Positions 1 through 7,682 of a stretch of DNA of 64,000 nt are shown in pieces. The notes below the pieces were generated by a model. It saw only the letters and a program-made list of their open reading frames with translations, had not been told where the DNA came from and searched no databases. The position numbers were made by a program, and so were the translations under genes. The DNA comes from Microvirga splendida (lineage in GTDB: Bacteria > Pseudomonadota > Alphaproteobacteria > Rhizobiales > Beijerinckiaceae), in NCBI RefSeq assembly GCF_016427565.1, contig NZ_JAELXT010000007.1, positions 124,001-188,000 on the forward strand. Direction: 5' to 3'. Each line of letters starts with the position of its first letter. Position 1 is the stretch's first letter.

Positions 1-246
1 GCCGGCTACTTCGTGCATCATGCCCATAGCGGTGCGCGGGGCATCGAGGCTCGCCAGAAATATGAAGCCCAGGTGGCTGAACTTTCCAGCGAGCTGACGG
101 GTTTGAAGACTCAGCGCTCCGACTGGGAGCGCCGTATCGCCCTGCTGCGCAGCGACCAGATCGACCGGGATCTGCTCGAAGAAAGAGCGCGCGTAATGTT
201 AGGACGTGTGCATAAGAACGATCTCGTCATCATCACGGGCCCATGA
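1..246 (+). CDS. Septum formation initiator family protein (FtsB/DivIC-like), 3' part
   Basis: The reading frame is already open at base 1, so this is the C-terminal part of a gene that starts upstream. The visible 81 residues contain a coiled-coil-like stretch (QKYEAQVAELSSEL) followed by RRIALLRSDQIDRDLLEERA and a HKNDLVII ending, the pattern of short FtsB/DivIC-type division proteins. In Rhizobiales such a gene typically lies just before the pyruvate dehydrogenase operon, which fits here. FtsB-like proteins are single-pass membrane proteins that join FtsL and FtsQ in the divisome. The membrane helix would lie before the window. The GTG at base 13 is internal, not a likely start. Confidence 0.8.
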   Translation, partial: AGYFVHHAHSGARGIEARQKYEAQVAELSSELTGLKTQRSDWERRIALLRSDQIDRDLLEERARVMLGRVHKNDLVIITGP

Positions 247-317
247 TTAAGCATAGCCCAAAAGTTCTGCTTAACTGAAATCGAGTTAACTGTTAATTTT
301 ATAGCGTAATCAGCGAC

Positions 318-337
318 TTGCACGTTTCATTGTGCAA
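318..337. promoter_or_regulatory. Inverted repeat TTGCAC-N8-GTGCAA upstream of pdhA
   Basis: A perfect 6-bp inverted repeat with an 8-base spacer lies about 80 bases before the pdhA start, in the AT-richer leader of the PDH operon (bases 247-418). It looks like a dimeric regulator operator, but I cannot name the regulator. It could also form a weak hairpin in the leader RNA. Confidence 0.3.
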
Positions 338-418
338 TGCAAAACGGCTTTTAGCCCACTCGATTTCCCCTTCCGTCTGCGCTACAACTTTCGTCGAGGA
401 AACCCTTCGGAGGACCCG

Positions 419-1480
419 ATGGCTGTTGCTGCCCGCAAGGCGGGCCGTGCTGGTTCAGGCGCGGCTAACAAGACCACTTCCACAAAAGGCTCCACACGCG
501 GAGCTGCTCCCAATTCACCACAATTCGACAAGAACCAGGACCTGTCCGCCTACAATGAGATGCTTCTGATCCGGCGCTTCGAGGAGAAGTCCGGCCAGAT
601 GTACGGCATGGGCCTGATCGGCGGTTTCTGCCATCTCTATATTGGTCAGGAAGCCGTCGTCGTCGGCATGCAGATGGCGACGAAAGAGGGCGACCAGGTG
701 ATCACCGGCTATCGGGATCATGGCCACATGCTTGCCTGCGGCATGGACGCGAAGGGCGTCATGGCCGAACTGACGGGACGCCGCGGCGGCCTGTCGAAGG
801 GCAAGGGCGGCTCCATGCACATGTTCTCCAAGGAGAAGCATTTCTATGGCGGCCACGGCATCGTCGGCGCCCAGGTGTCGCTCGGCACCGGCATCGCGTT
901 CGCCAACCATTACCGTGAGAACGGCAATGTCTGCCTGACCTATTTCGGCGACGGCGCCGCCAACCAGGGCCAGGTCTACGAGAGCTTCAACATGGCGCAG
1001 CTCTGGAAGCTGCCCGTGGTCTACGTGATCGAGAACAACCGCTACGCCATGGGCACGTCGGTGAGCCGGGCCTCGGCCCAGACCGACTTCTCGAAGCGGG
1101 GCGTGTCCTTCGGCATTCCGGGCGAGCAGGTGGACGGCATGGACATCCGGGCGGTCTACGCCGCCGGCCAGCGCGCCATCGAGCATGCCCGCTCCGGCAA
1201 GGGGCCGTACATCCTCGAGATGCAGACCTACCGCTATCGCGGCCACTCCATGTCCGACCCGGCGAAGTACCGCACGAAGGACGAGGTGACCCGCATGCGC
1301 GAGGAGCACGATCCCATCGAGCAGGTGCGCCGCCGTCTGCTGGAGAGCTGGAAGCTGTCGGAAGACGAGCTGAAGGCCATCGACAGCAAGGTGCGCGAGA
1401 TCGTCAACGAGGCGGCCGAGTTCGCCACGCACGATCCGGAGCCCGATCCGTCTGAGCTCTACACGGACATTCTGCTTTAA
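419..1480 (+). CDS. pdhA: Pyruvate dehydrogenase E1 component, alpha subunit
   Basis: ThDP-dependent alpha subunit of pyruvate dehydrogenase, which decarboxylates pyruvate and transfers the acetyl group to lipoyl-E2. The 353-residue product has the ThDP motif starting GDGAANQG and ending ENNRYAMGT, and the MYRYRGHSMSDP-like phosphorylation-loop region seen in E1-alpha proteins (here YRYRGHSMSDP). The frame stays open back to base 332, but the ATG at 419 has GGAGG at 409-413 with 5-base spacing and gives the usual family length, so I chose it. The N-terminus (Ala/Lys/Ser/Thr-rich, about 35 residues) is a flexible tail. It is the first gene of pdhA-pdhB-DUF5076-pdhC-tautomerase-lpdA. Confidence 0.96.
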   Translation: MAVAARKAGRAGSGAANKTTSTKGSTRGAAPNSPQFDKNQDLSAYNEMLLIRRFEEKSGQMYGMGLIGGFCHLYIGQEAVVVGMQMATKEGDQVITGYRDHGHMLACGMDAKGVMAELTGRRGGLSKGKGGSMHMFSKEKHFYGGHGIVGAQVSLGTGIAFANHYRENGNVCLTYFGDGAANQGQVYESFNMAQLWKLPVVYVIENNRYAMGTSVSRASAQTDFSKRGVSFGIPGEQVDGMDIRAVYAAGQRAIEHARSGKGPYILEMQTYRYRGHSMSDPAKYRTKDEVTRMREEHDPIEQVRRRLLESWKLSEDELKAIDSKVREIVNEAAEFATHDPEPDPSELYTDILL

Positions 1481-1500
1481 GTGGCGCGCTCGCGCCACTT
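1479..1500 (+). other. Perfect 10-bp inverted repeat between pdhA and pdhB
   Basis: Starting on the last two bases of the pdhA stop codon, the sequence AAGTGGCGCG is followed after two bases by its exact reverse complement. The practical hairpin is an 8-bp stem with a 6-base loop. There is no T-run after it, so it is not a classical terminator. It may protect or process the pdhA message, or tune the E1-alpha to E1-beta ratio. The structure is seen; the role is inferred. Confidence 0.55.
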
Positions 1501-1543
1501 CTCCCCACATCTCGCCGCTGCGACAATCGAAACAGGTCTATTA

Positions 1544-2989
1544 ATGGCGATCGATATTCTCATGCCTGCCCTCTCGCCCACCATGGAGCAGGGCAAACTG
1601 GCCAAGTGGCTGAAAAAAGAGGGCGATCAGGTCAAGCCCGGCGACGTGCTGGCCGAAATCGAGACCGACAAGGCGACCATGGAGGTCGAGGCGATCGACG
1701 AGGGCGTCCTGGCCAAGATCCTGGTCTCCGACGGCACCGACAATGTGGCCGTGAACACCCCCATCGCGATCCTCGCGGGCGAGGGCGAGGACGTATCCGC
1801 GGCAGCCTCTTCCGCGAAGGCCCCGGCTGCGTCTGCGCCGGCAGCCCAACCTGCACCGACGCCCGACATGCAGGCCGAAGGATTGGCCGACCGGCCCGCT
1901 CCGGCGGAGCGTCCGCAGCAGACGGATCTCTCGACTCCGGCAGCTCCGTCGGTGATCACGAACCGCACGAGCTACAACGCCATGGCGGAAATCCCCGAGG
2001 GCACGGAACTGGTCAACATGACCGTTCGCGAGGCCCTTCGCGATGCCATGGCCGAGGAAATGCGCAAGGACGAGGGCGTCTTCGTCATGGGCGAAGAGGT
2101 GGCCGAGTATCAGGGGGCCTACAAGGTCACGCAGGGCCTGCTGCAGGAATTCGGCGCCAAGCGCGTCATCGACACGCCGATCACCGAGCACGGCTTTGCC
2201 GGCGTCGGCGTCGGCGCGGCCTTCACGGGGCTGCGCCCCATCGTCGAGTTCATGACCTTCAACTTCGCCATGCAGGCGATCGACCAGATCATCAACTCGG
2301 CGGCCAAGACCCTCTACATGTCGGGCGGCCAGCTCGGCGCCCCCATCGTGTTCCGCGGTCCCAACGGCGCGGCGGCCCGCGTGGGCGCCCAGCACAGCCA
2401 CGACTATGCCGCCTGGTACTCCAACGTCCCGGGCCTCAAGGTGATCGCGCCCTACACGGCGTCCGACGCGAAGGGCCTCCTCAAGAGCGCCATCCGCGAT
2501 CCGAACCCCATCGTCTTCCTCGAGAACGAGATCCTCTACGGCCAGTCCTTCCCGGTGCCGAAGCTCGACGACTTCACTGTGCCGATCGGCAAGGCGCGCA
2601 TCCATCGCGAGGGCAAGGACGTGACCATCGTGTCCTTCTCCATCGGCATGACCTATGCGCTCAAGGCCGCCCAGGAGCTGGAGAAGGAAGGGATCGACGC
2701 CGAGGTGATCGACCTGCGCACGATCCGCCCGATGGATACCGATACCATCGTGGCCTCGGTCATGAAGACGGGCCGCTGCGTCACGGTGGAAGAGGGCTTC
2801 CCGCAATCGGGCATCGGCGCCGAGATCGCCATGCGCATCATGGAGAACGCATTCGACTACCTCGACGCGCCCGTGGCCCGCGTGACCGGCAAGGACGTAC
2901 CCATGCCGTATGCTGCCAACCTCGAGAAGCTCGCGCTCCCGTCCGTGGCCGAAGTGGTGCAGGCGGCGAAGGCCGTTTGCTACAGGTGA
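1544..2989 (+). CDS. pdhB: Pyruvate dehydrogenase E1 component, beta subunit with N-terminal lipoyl domain
   Basis: 481 residues. Residues 1-80 are a biotinyl/lipoyl domain with the lipoylated lysine in [10 protein letters not shown] (Lys43). An Ala/Pro-rich linker follows (about 85-150), then the E1-beta transketolase-like Pyr and C-terminal domains (from [21 protein letters not shown] onward, roughly 155-481). A lipoyl domain on E1-beta is a known alphaproteobacterial arrangement. The ORF is open from 1481, but the ATG at 1544 starts exactly at the lipoyl domain ([15 protein letters not shown]) and is chosen. With PdhA it forms the E1 heterotetramer. Lipoylation depends on lipA at 9896. Confidence 0.96.
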   Translation: MAIDILMPALSPTMEQGKLAKWLKKEGDQVKPGDVLAEIETDKATMEVEAIDEGVLAKILVSDGTDNVAVNTPIAILAGEGEDVSAAASSAKAPAASAPAAQPAPTPDMQAEGLADRPAPAERPQQTDLSTPAAPSVITNRTSYNAMAEIPEGTELVNMTVREALRDAMAEEMRKDEGVFVMGEEVAEYQGAYKVTQGLLQEFGAKRVIDTPITEHGFAGVGVGAAFTGLRPIVEFMTFNFAMQAIDQIINSAAKTLYMSGGQLGAPIVFRGPNGAAARVGAQHSHDYAAWYSNVPGLKVIAPYTASDAKGLLKSAIRDPNPIVFLENEILYGQSFPVPKLDDFTVPIGKARIHREGKDVTIVSFSIGMTYALKAAQELEKEGIDAEVIDLRTIRPMDTDTIVASVMKTGRCVTVEEGFPQSGIGAEIAMRIMENAFDYLDAPVARVTGKDVPMPYAANLEKLALPSVAEVVQAAKAVCYR

Positions 2990-2993
2990 CATC

Positions 2994-3290
2994 ATGACTG
3001 AACGGAAATTCGAAGCCCTCAACGTTCCGCCTGACGTCCTCGAAAAGGGCGGCATCGAGATCCTGAGGGCTTCGGTGGTCGAAGGCGAGGTGAGCATCGC
3101 GCTGCGCCGCGCCTTCGACGATCCGTTCACCTGGGGCGTGCTCCTGGTGGACCTCGCCCGTCACGCCGCGCGCGTCTATGCCATGGAAACGGAGTTCTCC
3201 GAGGAGGAGGCTCTGGCCGAGATCGCGGCCGGCATTCAGGCCGAGCTGGACGATCCGAGCGATCCCGGCTCGACGCAGGCCATCAACTAG
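2994..3290 (+). CDS. DUF5076 domain-containing protein in the PDH operon
   Basis: A 98-residue acidic protein starting at ATG 2994, four bases after the pdhB stop. It has no signal peptide or membrane helix. The pattern (LNVPPDVLEKGGIEILRA, then DPFTWGVLLVDLARHAARVYA) matches the small DUF5076 proteins found in Rhizobiales, often beside pdhB and pdhC. The function is unknown. The conserved position between E1-beta and E2 suggests a small PDH-associated or regulatory factor, but that is inference. The longer ORF (from 2910) overlaps pdhB with an Arg/Ser-rich shadow tail and is rejected. Confidence 0.8.
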   Translation: MTERKFEALNVPPDVLEKGGIEILRASVVEGEVSIALRRAFDDPFTWGVLLVDLARHAARVYAMETEFSEEEALAEIAAGIQAELDDPSDPGSTQAIN

Positions 3291-3319
3291 ATTCTCTCAA
3301 GTCAGGATTCCAGAACGCC

Positions 3320-4750
3320 ATGCCCATCAATATCCTGATGCCCGCCCTGTCACCCACGATGGAAAAGGGCAACCTTGCCAAGTGGCTGAAGAAGGAAGGC
3401 GATACGGTGAAGTCCGGCGACGTGATCGCCGAGATCGAGACCGACAAGGCCACCATGGAAGTCGAGGCGGTGGATGAAGGCATCCTCGCCAAGATCGTGG
3501 TGCCGGAAGGAACCGCCGACGTTCCCGTCAACCAGCTCATCGCGCTGATCGCCGCCGAGGGCGAGGATCCGAAGAGCGTTTCGGCTCCCGCATCCGGCGG
3601 TGCCGCAGCGCCTGCCCCGAAGGCGGAAGCCGCTCCGGCTCCGGCGGCTCCCGCAGCCGCGCCCCAGCCTCAGGCCAACACCGTTCAGGGCGATCCCAAC
3701 GCCCACATGTCCTATGCCCGCGTCGATCAGGCTCCCGAAGGTCCTGCAACGGCCGCGAAGCCCAATGGGGCAGGGCAGCCGCAGGCGTCAGGCAGCCGTG
3801 TGTTCGCTTCGCCGCTCGCCAAGCGCATTGCCCGCGAAGCCGGAATCGACATCGCGTCGGTCCAGGGCTCCGGCCCCCATGGCCGTGTGGTCGAGAAGGA
3901 TGTGCGCGCAGCCCTCCAGGGTGGCGGCACGAAGCCTGCTCCGGCTCCTGCCGCTGCAGCAGCTCCCGCACCGGCTGCGAAGCCGGCGGCTCCCCAGCTC
4001 GCCCAGAGCATGGGCGCCGATCAGGTGAAGGCCATGTTCGAGGCCGGCACTTACGAGGAAGTGCCTCTCGACGGCATGCGCAAGACCATCGCCAAGCGCC
4101 TCGTCGAATCGAAGCAGACGGTGCCGCATTTCTACCTGTCGCTCGACTGCGAGCTCGATGCGCTCATGGCCCTGCGCGAGCAGATCAACGCGGCAGCCGG
4201 AAAGGACAAGGACGGCAAGCCGGCCTACAAGCTCTCGGTGAACGACTTCGTCATCAAGGCACTGGCCATCGCGCTCCAGCGCGTGCCCGCCGCCAACGCG
4301 GTCTGGGCCGAGGATCGCATCCTGAAGATGAAGCATTCGGATGTCGGGGTGGCGGTGGCCATTGAAGGCGGCCTGTTCACCCCAGTGGTGCGCAAGGCCG
4401 AGCAGAAGACGCTCACCGCCATCTCGGCCGAGGTGAAGGACATGGCGGGCCGCGCCCGCACCCGTCGCCTGAAGCCTGAGGAATACCAGGGCGGCTCCAC
4501 GGCGGTGTCGAATCTCGGCATGTTCGGCATCAAGAACTTCCAGGCCGTGATCAACCCGCCCCAGGGCACGATCCTGGCGGTCGGCGCCGGCGAGAGCCGG
4601 GTCGTTGTGAAGAACGGCGCTCCCGCCGTCGTGCAGGCCATGACCGTGACGCTCTCCTGCGACCACCGCGTGGTCGACGGCGCCCTCGGCGCGGAACTGC
4701 TGGCGGCGTTCAAGCAGCTCATCGAAAGCCCGATGGGGATGCTGGTTTAG
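3320..4750 (+). CDS. pdhC: Dihydrolipoamide acetyltransferase, E2 component of pyruvate dehydrogenase
   Basis: 476 residues in classical E2 order. One lipoyl domain (1-80, Lys43 in [10 protein letters not shown]) is followed by an Ala/Pro-rich linker, a peripheral subunit-binding domain (VFASPLAKRIAREAGID...GRVVEKDV, about 155-195), a second Ala/Pro linker, and a catalytic acetyltransferase domain from about 240. The active-site signature DHRVVDGALGAE is near the C-terminus. It transfers the acetyl group to CoA and forms the complex core. Its lipoyl domain is nearly identical to that of PdhB, suggesting domain duplication within the operon. Confidence 0.97.
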   Translation: MPINILMPALSPTMEKGNLAKWLKKEGDTVKSGDVIAEIETDKATMEVEAVDEGILAKIVVPEGTADVPVNQLIALIAAEGEDPKSVSAPASGGAAAPAPKAEAAPAPAAPAAAPQPQANTVQGDPNAHMSYARVDQAPEGPATAAKPNGAGQPQASGSRVFASPLAKRIAREAGIDIASVQGSGPHGRVVEKDVRAALQGGGTKPAPAPAAAAAPAPAAKPAAPQLAQSMGADQVKAMFEAGTYEEVPLDGMRKTIAKRLVESKQTVPHFYLSLDCELDALMALREQINAAAGKDKDGKPAYKLSVNDFVIKALAIALQRVPAANAVWAEDRILKMKHSDVGVAVAIEGGLFTPVVRKAEQKTLTAISAEVKDMAGRARTRRLKPEEYQGGSTAVSNLGMFGIKNFQAVINPPQGTILAVGAGESRVVVKNGAPAVVQAMTVTLSCDHRVVDGALGAELLAAFKQLIESPMGMLV

Positions 4751-4807
4751 TTGACATCAGGGCCGGGCGCGTCTCGGCCATTCACTGCTGGCCGATAGGG
4801 AGGCTTC

Positions 4808-5197
4808 ATGCCGCTCATCCGCATCTCGCTACGAAAGGGAAAGCCATCCGCCTATCGCAAGGCGCTGGCCGACGGGATCTATCTCGCTCTCCGTGAGACT
4901 TTCAACGTTCCAGAGGACGATCTCTTCGTCACCATCAGCGAGTATGAAGAGGATAACTTCTTCTATGGTGCGAACTATCTCGGCATTGAGCGAAGCGACG
5001 ATCTCATCATCGTTCAGATCACCGTCAGCAACACACGGACGGTCGATCAAAAGAAGGCGCTCTTCCAGCGGATCACTGAAAGATTGGGCACCGAGCCCGG
5101 CCTACGCCCCGAAGATGTGTTCATCAACCTGATCGAAGTCGAAAAGGAAAACTGGTCCTTCGGTCACGGCATCGCGCAGTACGCGCAAGGGAATTGA
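4808..5197 (+). CDS. Tautomerase-superfamily protein, MSAD-like, inside the PDH operon
   Basis: 129 residues, starting MPLIRISL, so Pro2 becomes the N-terminal catalytic proline of the tautomerase superfamily. The length and the ENWSFGHGIAQYAQG ending resemble malonate semialdehyde decarboxylase (MSAD, about 130 residues, ending DWSFGRGRAEF as I recall it). The Asp after VPE is kept (NVPEDDLF). In the MSAD RPR loop the first arginine appears replaced: here it reads SNTRTVDQ. Tautomerase or decarboxylase chemistry is therefore plausible, but the substrate is unknown. GGGAGG lies just before the ATG. The gene sits 57 bases after pdhC and 4 bases before lpdA, so it is co-transcribed with the complex. 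Confidence 0.85.
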   Translation: MPLIRISLRKGKPSAYRKALADGIYLALRETFNVPEDDLFVTISEYEEDNFFYGANYLGIERSDDLIIVQITVSNTRTVDQKKALFQRITERLGTEPGLRPEDVFINLIEVEKENWSFGHGIAQYAQGN

Positions 5198-5201
5198 CAC
5201 C

Positions 5202-6638
5202 ATGGCAAACCAATACGACATCATCGTCATCGGCGGCGGGCCGGGGGGCTATGTGGCGGCGATCCGTGCGGCGCAGCTCGGGTTCAAGACTGCGGTCGTG
5301 GAGCGCGAGCATCTGGGCGGCATCTGCCTCAACTGGGGCTGCATCCCGACCAAGGCGCTTCTGCGCTCGGCCGAGATCTATCACTACATGGAGCACGCCA
5401 AGGATTACGGCCTCTCCGCACAAGGCATCGGTTTCGATGCAGCGGCCATCGTGCAGCGCTCGCGCGGCGTGTCGGGGCGGCTCAACGGCGGCGTCGGCAT
5501 GCTGCTCAAGAAGAACAAGGTCGACGTGATCTGGGGCGAGGCCGCGATCTCCAAGCCCGGCGAGGTCGTGGTGTCGGCTCCCAAGAAGCCCGCCATGCAG
5601 CCGCAGAATCCGGTGCCGAAGGGCGTGCTGGAGCCCGGCACTTACTCCGCCAAGCACATTATCGTGGCCACCGGCGCGCGCCCGCGTGCGCTGCCCGGCA
5701 TCGAGCCGGACGGCAAGCTGATCTGGACCTATTTCGAGGCCATGGTGCCGCCCGCCATGCCGAAGTCCCTGATCGTCATGGGCTCGGGCGCCATCGGCAT
5801 CGAGTTCGCCTCCTTCTACCGCACCATGGGCGTGGAGGTGACGGTGGTCGAGGTGATGCCGCAGATCCTGCCCGTCGAAGATGCCGAGATTGCAGGTCTC
5901 GCCCGCAAGCGCTTCGAGAAGCAGGGGATGAAGATTCTCACCGGCGCCAAGGTGACGAAGGTGGAGAAGGGCGCGAACTCCATCACGGCCACCATCGACG
6001 ATGGCAAGACCACGCAGACGATTACGGCGGAGCGGATGATCTCGGCGGTCGGCGTCGTCGGCAACATCGAGAATCTCGGCCTCGAGAAGGTCGGGGTGAA
6101 GATCGAGCGCGGCATCGTCGTGACCGACGGCCTGGGGCGCACCAACGTGCCCGGCATCTATGCCATCGGCGACGTGGCCGGCCCGCCCATGCTGGCGCAC
6201 AAGGCCGAGCACGAGGGCGTGATCTGCGTCGAGACCATCAAGGGCCTGCACACCCATGCCATGGACAAGGCCAAGATCCCGGGCTGCACCTATTGCAACC
6301 CGCAGATTGCGTCGGTTGGCCTCACCGAGGCCAAGGCGAAGGAGCAGGGCTTCGACATCCGCGTCGGTCGCTTTCCCTTCATCGGCAACGGCAAGGCGAT
6401 TGCGCTGGGCGAGCCCGAAGGTCTCGTGAAGACGATCTTCGACAAGAAGACCGGCCAGTTGCTGGGCGCGCATATGATCGGCGCGGAGGTGACCGAGCTG
6501 ATCCAGGGCTATGTGATCGCCATGAACCTGGAGACCACGGAGGAGGAGCTGATCCACGCCGTGTTCCCCCATCCCACTCTCTCGGAGACCATGCACGAGA
6601 GCGTCATGGATGCGTATGGACGGGTGATCCATACCTGA
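5202..6638 (+). CDS. lpdA: Dihydrolipoyl dehydrogenase, E3 component
   Basis: 478-residue FAD-dependent pyridine nucleotide-disulfide oxidoreductase that reoxidises dihydrolipoamide and reduces NAD+. It has the N-terminal FAD motif (VIGGGPGGYVAA), the redox disulfide GGICLNWGCIPTK, the NAD-binding MGSGAIGIEFASFY, the second FAD motif YAIGDVAGPPMLAHKAEHEG, and the C-terminal His/Glu catalytic segment HPTLSETMHESV. Insertions around residues 115-145 (pro-rich, KPAMQPQNPVPKG) resemble rhizobial E3 proteins of PDH type. It is the last enzyme gene of the operon, four bases after the tautomerase gene. Confidence 0.96.
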   Translation: MANQYDIIVIGGGPGGYVAAIRAAQLGFKTAVVEREHLGGICLNWGCIPTKALLRSAEIYHYMEHAKDYGLSAQGIGFDAAAIVQRSRGVSGRLNGGVGMLLKKNKVDVIWGEAAISKPGEVVVSAPKKPAMQPQNPVPKGVLEPGTYSAKHIIVATGARPRALPGIEPDGKLIWTYFEAMVPPAMPKSLIVMGSGAIGIEFASFYRTMGVEVTVVEVMPQILPVEDAEIAGLARKRFEKQGMKILTGAKVTKVEKGANSITATIDDGKTTQTITAERMISAVGVVGNIENLGLEKVGVKIERGIVVTDGLGRTNVPGIYAIGDVAGPPMLAHKAEHEGVICVETIKGLHTHAMDKAKIPGCTYCNPQIASVGLTEAKAKEQGFDIRVGRFPFIGNGKAIALGEPEGLVKTIFDKKTGQLLGAHMIGAEVTELIQGYVIAMNLETTEEELIHAVFPHPTLSETMHESVMDAYGRVIHT

Positions 6639-6648
6639 GCAGGCGAGC

Positions 6649-7137
6649 ATGTGGGGCGGTCTCTTCCTTCTCTGCCTCGCTTCGGCCGTTGCGGTATTCC
6701 TGATCTCCCGCAGGCTCAGCCGGCCTTCTCGCCGGCTGGGCTTTTCTTTTGCCCTCCTTCTGTCCGCGCTCTGCCTCCCGCTTGGTCTCGTGGCCGCCTT
6801 CGATGCTACGATGTGCTCATCGGAGACGACCGCCGAGGGGACGATTCCCGGCCGCGATCTGGTCTGGTCGATCGAACGCCAGGGCTGCGGTGCGACGACC
6901 GCGGGTGTCTATACGGTCCGTCTCGGTCCCCGTGCCTGGTGGCGTTATACGATCCTCACGGCCGACGCCTTCCCTGTCCCGCGTTCCGTCGAAGCGGCGG
7001 GAGACGATGCCGTGCGCATCGTCATCGATCCCGACAGTGCAGGCGAGGGCGCGCCGGCCGAAGGCCTGATCGTTCCCGTCACCGCGTCAGGGAAGCCGGA
7101 AGGGCCCCTGTCGTTCGACAGAGGTGTCAAGCAATAG
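6649..7137 (+). CDS. Hypothetical membrane or exported protein
   Basis: 162 codons from ATG 6649, eleven bases after the lpdA stop. The N-terminus has two hydrophobic segments (about 3-20 and 30-50), followed by a hydrophilic domain with cysteines at MCSSETT and RQGCGATT. I recognise no family. The frame is plausible throughout. A strong intrinsic terminator (6717-6750) sits within codons 23-34, which would end most transcripts from the PDH operon before the rest of this gene. The true start may be internal (for example GTG at 6790), or the gene may rely on read-through or another promoter. Confidence 0.5.
   Translation: MWGGLFLLCLASAVAVFLISRRLSRPSRRLGFSFALLLSALCLPLGLVAAFDATMCSSETTAEGTIPGRDLVWSIERQGCGATTAGVYTVRLGPRAWWRYTILTADAFPVPRSVEAAGDDAVRIVIDPDSAGEGAPAEGLIVPVTASGKPEGPLSFDRGVKQ
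6717..6750 (+). terminator. Intrinsic terminator of the PDH operon, embedded in the next ORF
   Basis: An 8-bp GC-rich stem, CAGCCGGC (6717-6724) with GCCGGCTG (6731-6738), closes a CTTCTC loop. It is followed by GG and then CTTTTCTTTT (6741-6750). This is a textbook rho-independent terminator about 80 bases after the lpdA stop. It overlaps codons 23-34 of the predicted ORF at 6649. Confidence 0.85.
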
Positions 7138-7198
7138 ACCGGCTTGACAGGGGATGTGCCCTGCGGGAGCGTTCGCAGAACCAGCCGCGGAGGATGCG

Positions 7199-7654
7199 AT
7201 GGCAGATCGGGATCACGCACATAAAGGCGAATGCCGGTGTGGACGGGTGCGGTTTCAGGTCCGTGGCGCTCCCATTCTCACCATGGCGTGCCATTGCACG
7301 GGCTGCCAGCGCATGACCTCCAGCGCCTTTTCGCTGAGTTCCCTCTATCCGAGTTCCCACTTCGAGGTGACGGAGGGAGAGCCCGTGATCGGCGGCCTTC
7401 ACGGCGCCACCCGGCACTTCTTCTGCCCGCATTGCATGAGCTGGCTGTTCACACGTCCGGAGGGGCTCGACGACTTCGTGAATGTCCGAGCGACGATGCT
7501 CGACGATGCGAGGGGCTTCACGCCCTTCATCGAGACCTACACCAGCGAGGCGCTGCCCTGGGCCAAAACGCCGGCGGCCCACAGCTTCGAGAAGTTCCCG
7601 CCTATGGAGCGCTACGCCGAGTTCGTCGAGGAGTTTGCGCGCGCTTCGGGCTGA
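7199..7654 (+). CDS. GFA/CENP-V family protein (glutathione-dependent formaldehyde-activating-like)
   Basis: 151 residues from ATG 7199, which has GGAGG at 7189-7193. Earlier in-frame codons back to 7154 lack such support. The zinc-binding pattern of the GFA fold is present: [10 protein letters not shown], then [15 protein letters not shown], then FFCPHCMSW. Family members bind zinc through these cysteines. The name comes from Gfa, which speeds S-hydroxymethylglutathione formation, but most homologues have no proven activity. It stands alone between the PDH region and a convergent sensor kinase. Confidence 0.85.
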   Translation: MADRDHAHKGECRCGRVRFQVRGAPILTMACHCTGCQRMTSSAFSLSSLYPSSHFEVTEGEPVIGGLHGATRHFFCPHCMSWLFTRPEGLDDFVNVRATMLDDARGFTPFIETYTSEALPWAKTPAAHSFEKFPPMERYAEFVEEFARASG

Positions 7655-7682
7655 ACAAGCGCAGAGGATTAGCGGCCTCAGT

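Noticed and set aside
1541-3130. A 529-codon open frame on the minus strand opposite pdhB
   Set aside because: Low-complexity His/Gly/Arg-rich product, antisense to a certain gene; no ribosome binding site or homology.
7199-7654. True S-(hydroxymethyl)glutathione synthase
   Set aside because: The zinc-binding GFA fold is clear, but most family members lack this activity and no formaldehyde genes are adjacent.
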